Below, one piece after another: positions 61,591 through 64,000 of a DNA stretch of 64,000 bases. Within the stretch, counting starts at the first letter, position 1; every line of letters starts with the position of its first letter. The stretch spans positions 17,196,581 to 17,260,580 of the forward strand of contig HG738137.1 of NCBI GenBank assembly GCA_000499405.2, given 5' to 3'. The DNA comes from Onchocerca volvulus (lineage: Eukaryota > Nematoda > Chromadorea > Rhabditida > Onchocercidae). Position numbers and translations under genes: made by a program. The notes under the pieces are model-generated. The model worked only from the letters and a program-made list of their open reading frames with translations, was not told the origin of the DNA and did no database searches.

Positions 61591-62202
61591 ATATTTTGTA
61601 AGAATTTACAAAAAAAAAAAGTTCATGCAAGAATTAAATCATATTTTAAAGATGATTTATTAAAACAATAGGAAAAAATAGAAAACAAAATTTGCTAGAA
61701 TGAAAGCGTAACTTCAAAGTTACTTTTGTGAGTGAAATTTTACAAATTTTTTTTTTTTTTTTCAAGAAAATAATTGAGTGATAAAATCATATGAGCAAAA
61801 ACTACGAAATTTTTCGCTTTTTCTTTTTTTTAAATTTATCTGAAAGAATTTAACAATTGTCATATTCTACAAATGATAAAAACATGAGAAATAACAAGAT
61901 CAAACTTACTTTCAAACTGAAATTCAGAAGCAAGATAGAGGATGGATAACTGAGAAATAAATACAAAGAATAAATAAATTAGCTTTAAAACATCATTTAT
62001 TCAATAAAAAATCAAATAAATTATTGTTGAAATTTTTCTATTTTGTGAAAAAATCGAATAAATTATCTTCGAAATATTTTGTATTTTGTAAAAATTTGTA
62101 AAATAAAAGTTCGTGCAAGAATTAAATGATATTTTGAAGATGATTTATTAAAAAAACGAAAAAAATTGAAAAAAATAGAAAACAAAATTTGCTAGAATGA
62201 AA
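61591..62202. repeat. direct repeat, two ~115-bp copies ~490 bp apart
   Basis: Copies at 61591-61706 and 62081-62202 share TATTTTGTAA(G/A)AATTT, GTTC(A/G)TGCAAGAATTAAAT, GATGATTTATTAAAA and AATTTGCTAGAATGAAA in the same order and direction. Differences are confined to A-tract lengths and scattered substitutions. No terminal inverted repeats seen. Confidence 0.8.
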
Positions 62203-63439
62203 AAATTTGAAATACCTGAAGAAGAAAAAAATTTTCATTCAATTTCCTGTAACTGTTCAATAATAACATATATGCGGTTATTACAATGAAATCATAACTT
62301 AAAATAAAAATACAAAAACTTGTTTCGTTGAAATTAATATTTGCAAATGATTTCTAAACGTTTTTTCATTTTCTTTTCTTCAAGTCATCGTTTTCTCGAC
62401 ATATTATCATCTGCTAATGATATATTTACAAAAATCAAAATAGATTTCATACATTTTGTATTTTGTATTTTATACGAAAAACACGAAATTTTATGATCAA
62501 TCAAAATACTGGAAAAAAAGAAATTAAATCGAAAAAACTTTGATTTCTCAGTTATCTGATATTAAGTACGACAGAGTGAAAATAATTGGTAAATAAATTG
62601 CCGGATGATTTCGATATTGAATGAAATCTTTGTATAAACTATTTGAATATAGTTTAAGCTAATGATGATTTACGGTTTGATTTGAAATAAATTGAAAGAA
62701 TTTATTTTTGAATAATTTGACTGCATACTTAAACAATTGATATATAAAAATTTGAAACACATATCGAAAAATGATGTTAAATTGTAATATAATCTATGGA
62801 ATTTTGGAAAAATCCACGAATAGAAGTTGCGAATTCGCTAGGCGTGACAAATTTGACAACTAAGAATTTCTTTTTCCACCATTCATTCTTAATTTATTAA
62901 TTTACTTAAATATTTTTTCTGCATCCGTTAAATGCATCGATATGAAACATTTAAATTAAATATGAAATCACAAATAGAAAAGCAAATAGTTATCTTTCAT
63001 GTGATAAAAACGGATATTTATAATTTACGATTAATTGTTAATAATTATATTAGCTCTAAAGTTCTTCAAATAAGTTATCACTTACGGGATCTGCAACCTC
63101 AACATTTGTTATCAGTTTAATAAAATTATTTATCAGTTGAAAAATTTGACGGTTTGAAATGCATACTGCCGAAAATTTATGAAAAAAGCTTTTTTTTTTT
63201 CAGTATCTAAATGATATCTGAAGATTGTTATCAATTCATTATCTTATTTAAAAATAATACAAAGATTATTAAAAATCAAATTAATAACTTCGCTGTGCAG
63301 TAAAATCAAAGTAGAAATGGCATGAAAGCTTATCATTCTAGTAATTAAATTTAAATCTACCGAATTTAATTTCGCATTTTCTTAAATAATCTGAAAAATT
63401 TTTGTTAAAACAAACGAAGAAAAACTATTCCATTGTGTG

Positions 63440-63719
63440 CTAAAAATTTAGCAACGTCTTCCTTTGAAATTAAAATATGGGTTTTGTACTGAAATTGTTG
63501 CAAAATAACGAATGACTGGCAAAGTACTGAATATCAATTTAAAAATTTAAAACTTAATTTTAAATCATTTTGCAGAAGGCTAAAAATTTAGCAACGCCTT
63601 CCTTTGAAATTAAAATATGGGTTTTATACTGAAACTGTTGCGAAATAACGAATGACCGGCAAAGTACTGAATATCAATTCAAAAATTTAAAACCCAATTT
63701 TAAATCATTTTGCAGAAGG
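63440..63719. repeat. tandem duplication, two 140-bp units
   Basis: Unit 1 (63440-63579) and unit 2 (63580-63719) each start CTAAAAATTTAGCAACG and end CATTTTGCAGAAGG with the same length. They differ at only about ten positions, so the duplication is fairly recent. No open frame crosses both. Confidence 0.95.
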
Positions 63720-64000
63720 CAATTTGAAAATTATGGGCATAATAATAGTTAATTACTATAATAATAATTGTTACTCATAATAATAATGAATAATGAAGTG
63801 CTATTTTTTATTCGTATTTTTTTGAAATTTTTTTTTATTATAGTGAAGTTTCACTTTGCCATAAATTTCTTTACTTTTTCGGCATAAAAATTGAAATTGA
63901 ATTCGTTATAAAATTTGTCATAAACTTGTTAATACTTGAATACTTACTAAATTAGCATCTCTTGATAACAAATTTATCACTTTTTTGCAAGTCTAAATCA

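Larger units (their letters stand above)
59401..64000. other. 4.6 kb AT-rich right end, no secure gene
   Basis: It contains the collagen promoter (minus strand) and two local duplications listed separately. At about 60996-61085 the minus strand has a compact, less AT-rich stretch open in two frames (one reads RISIALMQVFTHALPRSPKG) ending at a possible GTGATT donor; it may be an orphan exon. At about 63090-63105 the minus strand shows GAGGTTGCAGATCCC before a perfect GTAAGT. Neither can be tied to a family or joined to other exons. Confidence 0.45.

Noticed and set aside
1..64000. tRNA, rRNA, CRISPR or bacterial operon signals
   Set aside because: No cloverleaf with a GTTCGA-type arm, no rRNA-like block and no regularly spaced repeat array was seen; the gene structure is eukaryotic.

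Overview
The window looks like nuclear DNA from a parasitic nematode, most probably a filarial or other spirurid worm. It is strongly AT-rich, with many homopolymer and microsatellite runs. Genes are split into short exons by AT-rich introns with TTTCAG-type 3' splice sites. The protein families fit a nematode: a cuticle collagen, an astacin protease with a ShKT domain, a divergent nuclear hormone receptor, an SXP/RAL-2-like small secreted protein, and a BEL/Pao retroelement. The filarial placement is inference from family content and base composition; no species can be named from the sequence alone.

Layout, left to right. Positions 8-80 hold a possible 3'-terminal exon of a gene that starts outside the window. 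A 10-exon nuclear hormone receptor follows at 6243-14193 (+). At 17374-22300 (+) lies a secreted proline-rich/helical N-terminal part followed by an astacin metalloprotease with a C-terminal ShKT domain; splice phases agree throughout, so this may be one ~640-residue protein or two adjacent genes. About 10 kb of repeat-laden, apparently non-coding DNA follows. An 8-exon SLC17-type MFS transporter occupies 32718-38373 (+). A decayed ~7.6 kb BEL/Pao LTR retrotransposon, inserted in minus orientation, fills about 39488-47087. A 12-exon succinate dehydrogenase flavoprotein gene lies at 47471-53314 (+), with a ~180-bp foldback element just 3' of it. On the minus strand are a 2-exon SXP/RAL-2-like secreted protein (54998-55664) and a 2-exon cuticle collagen (58037-59400). 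The last 4.6 kb is AT-rich with two clear local duplications.

The genes do not form a pathway or operon. They are independent eukaryotic genes: mitochondrial respiration (SDHA), anion transport (SLC17), transcription (NHR), extracellular matrix (collagen), and secretion/proteolysis (astacin, SXP/RAL-2-like). Exon structures were built by hand by joining reading frames across GT...AG boundaries and checking phase. Five gene models are internally phase-consistent from start to stop. Several genes have an AG splice-acceptor-like signal within a few bases upstream of the start codon, as expected for spliced-leader trans-splicing. The most notable items are the possible fusion of a proline-rich, coiled-coil N-terminus to an astacin, the foldback elements around the SDHA gene, small duplicated exon-edge fragments inside SLC17 and SDHA introns, and the decayed BEL/Pao element with an internal tandem array next to its LTR.
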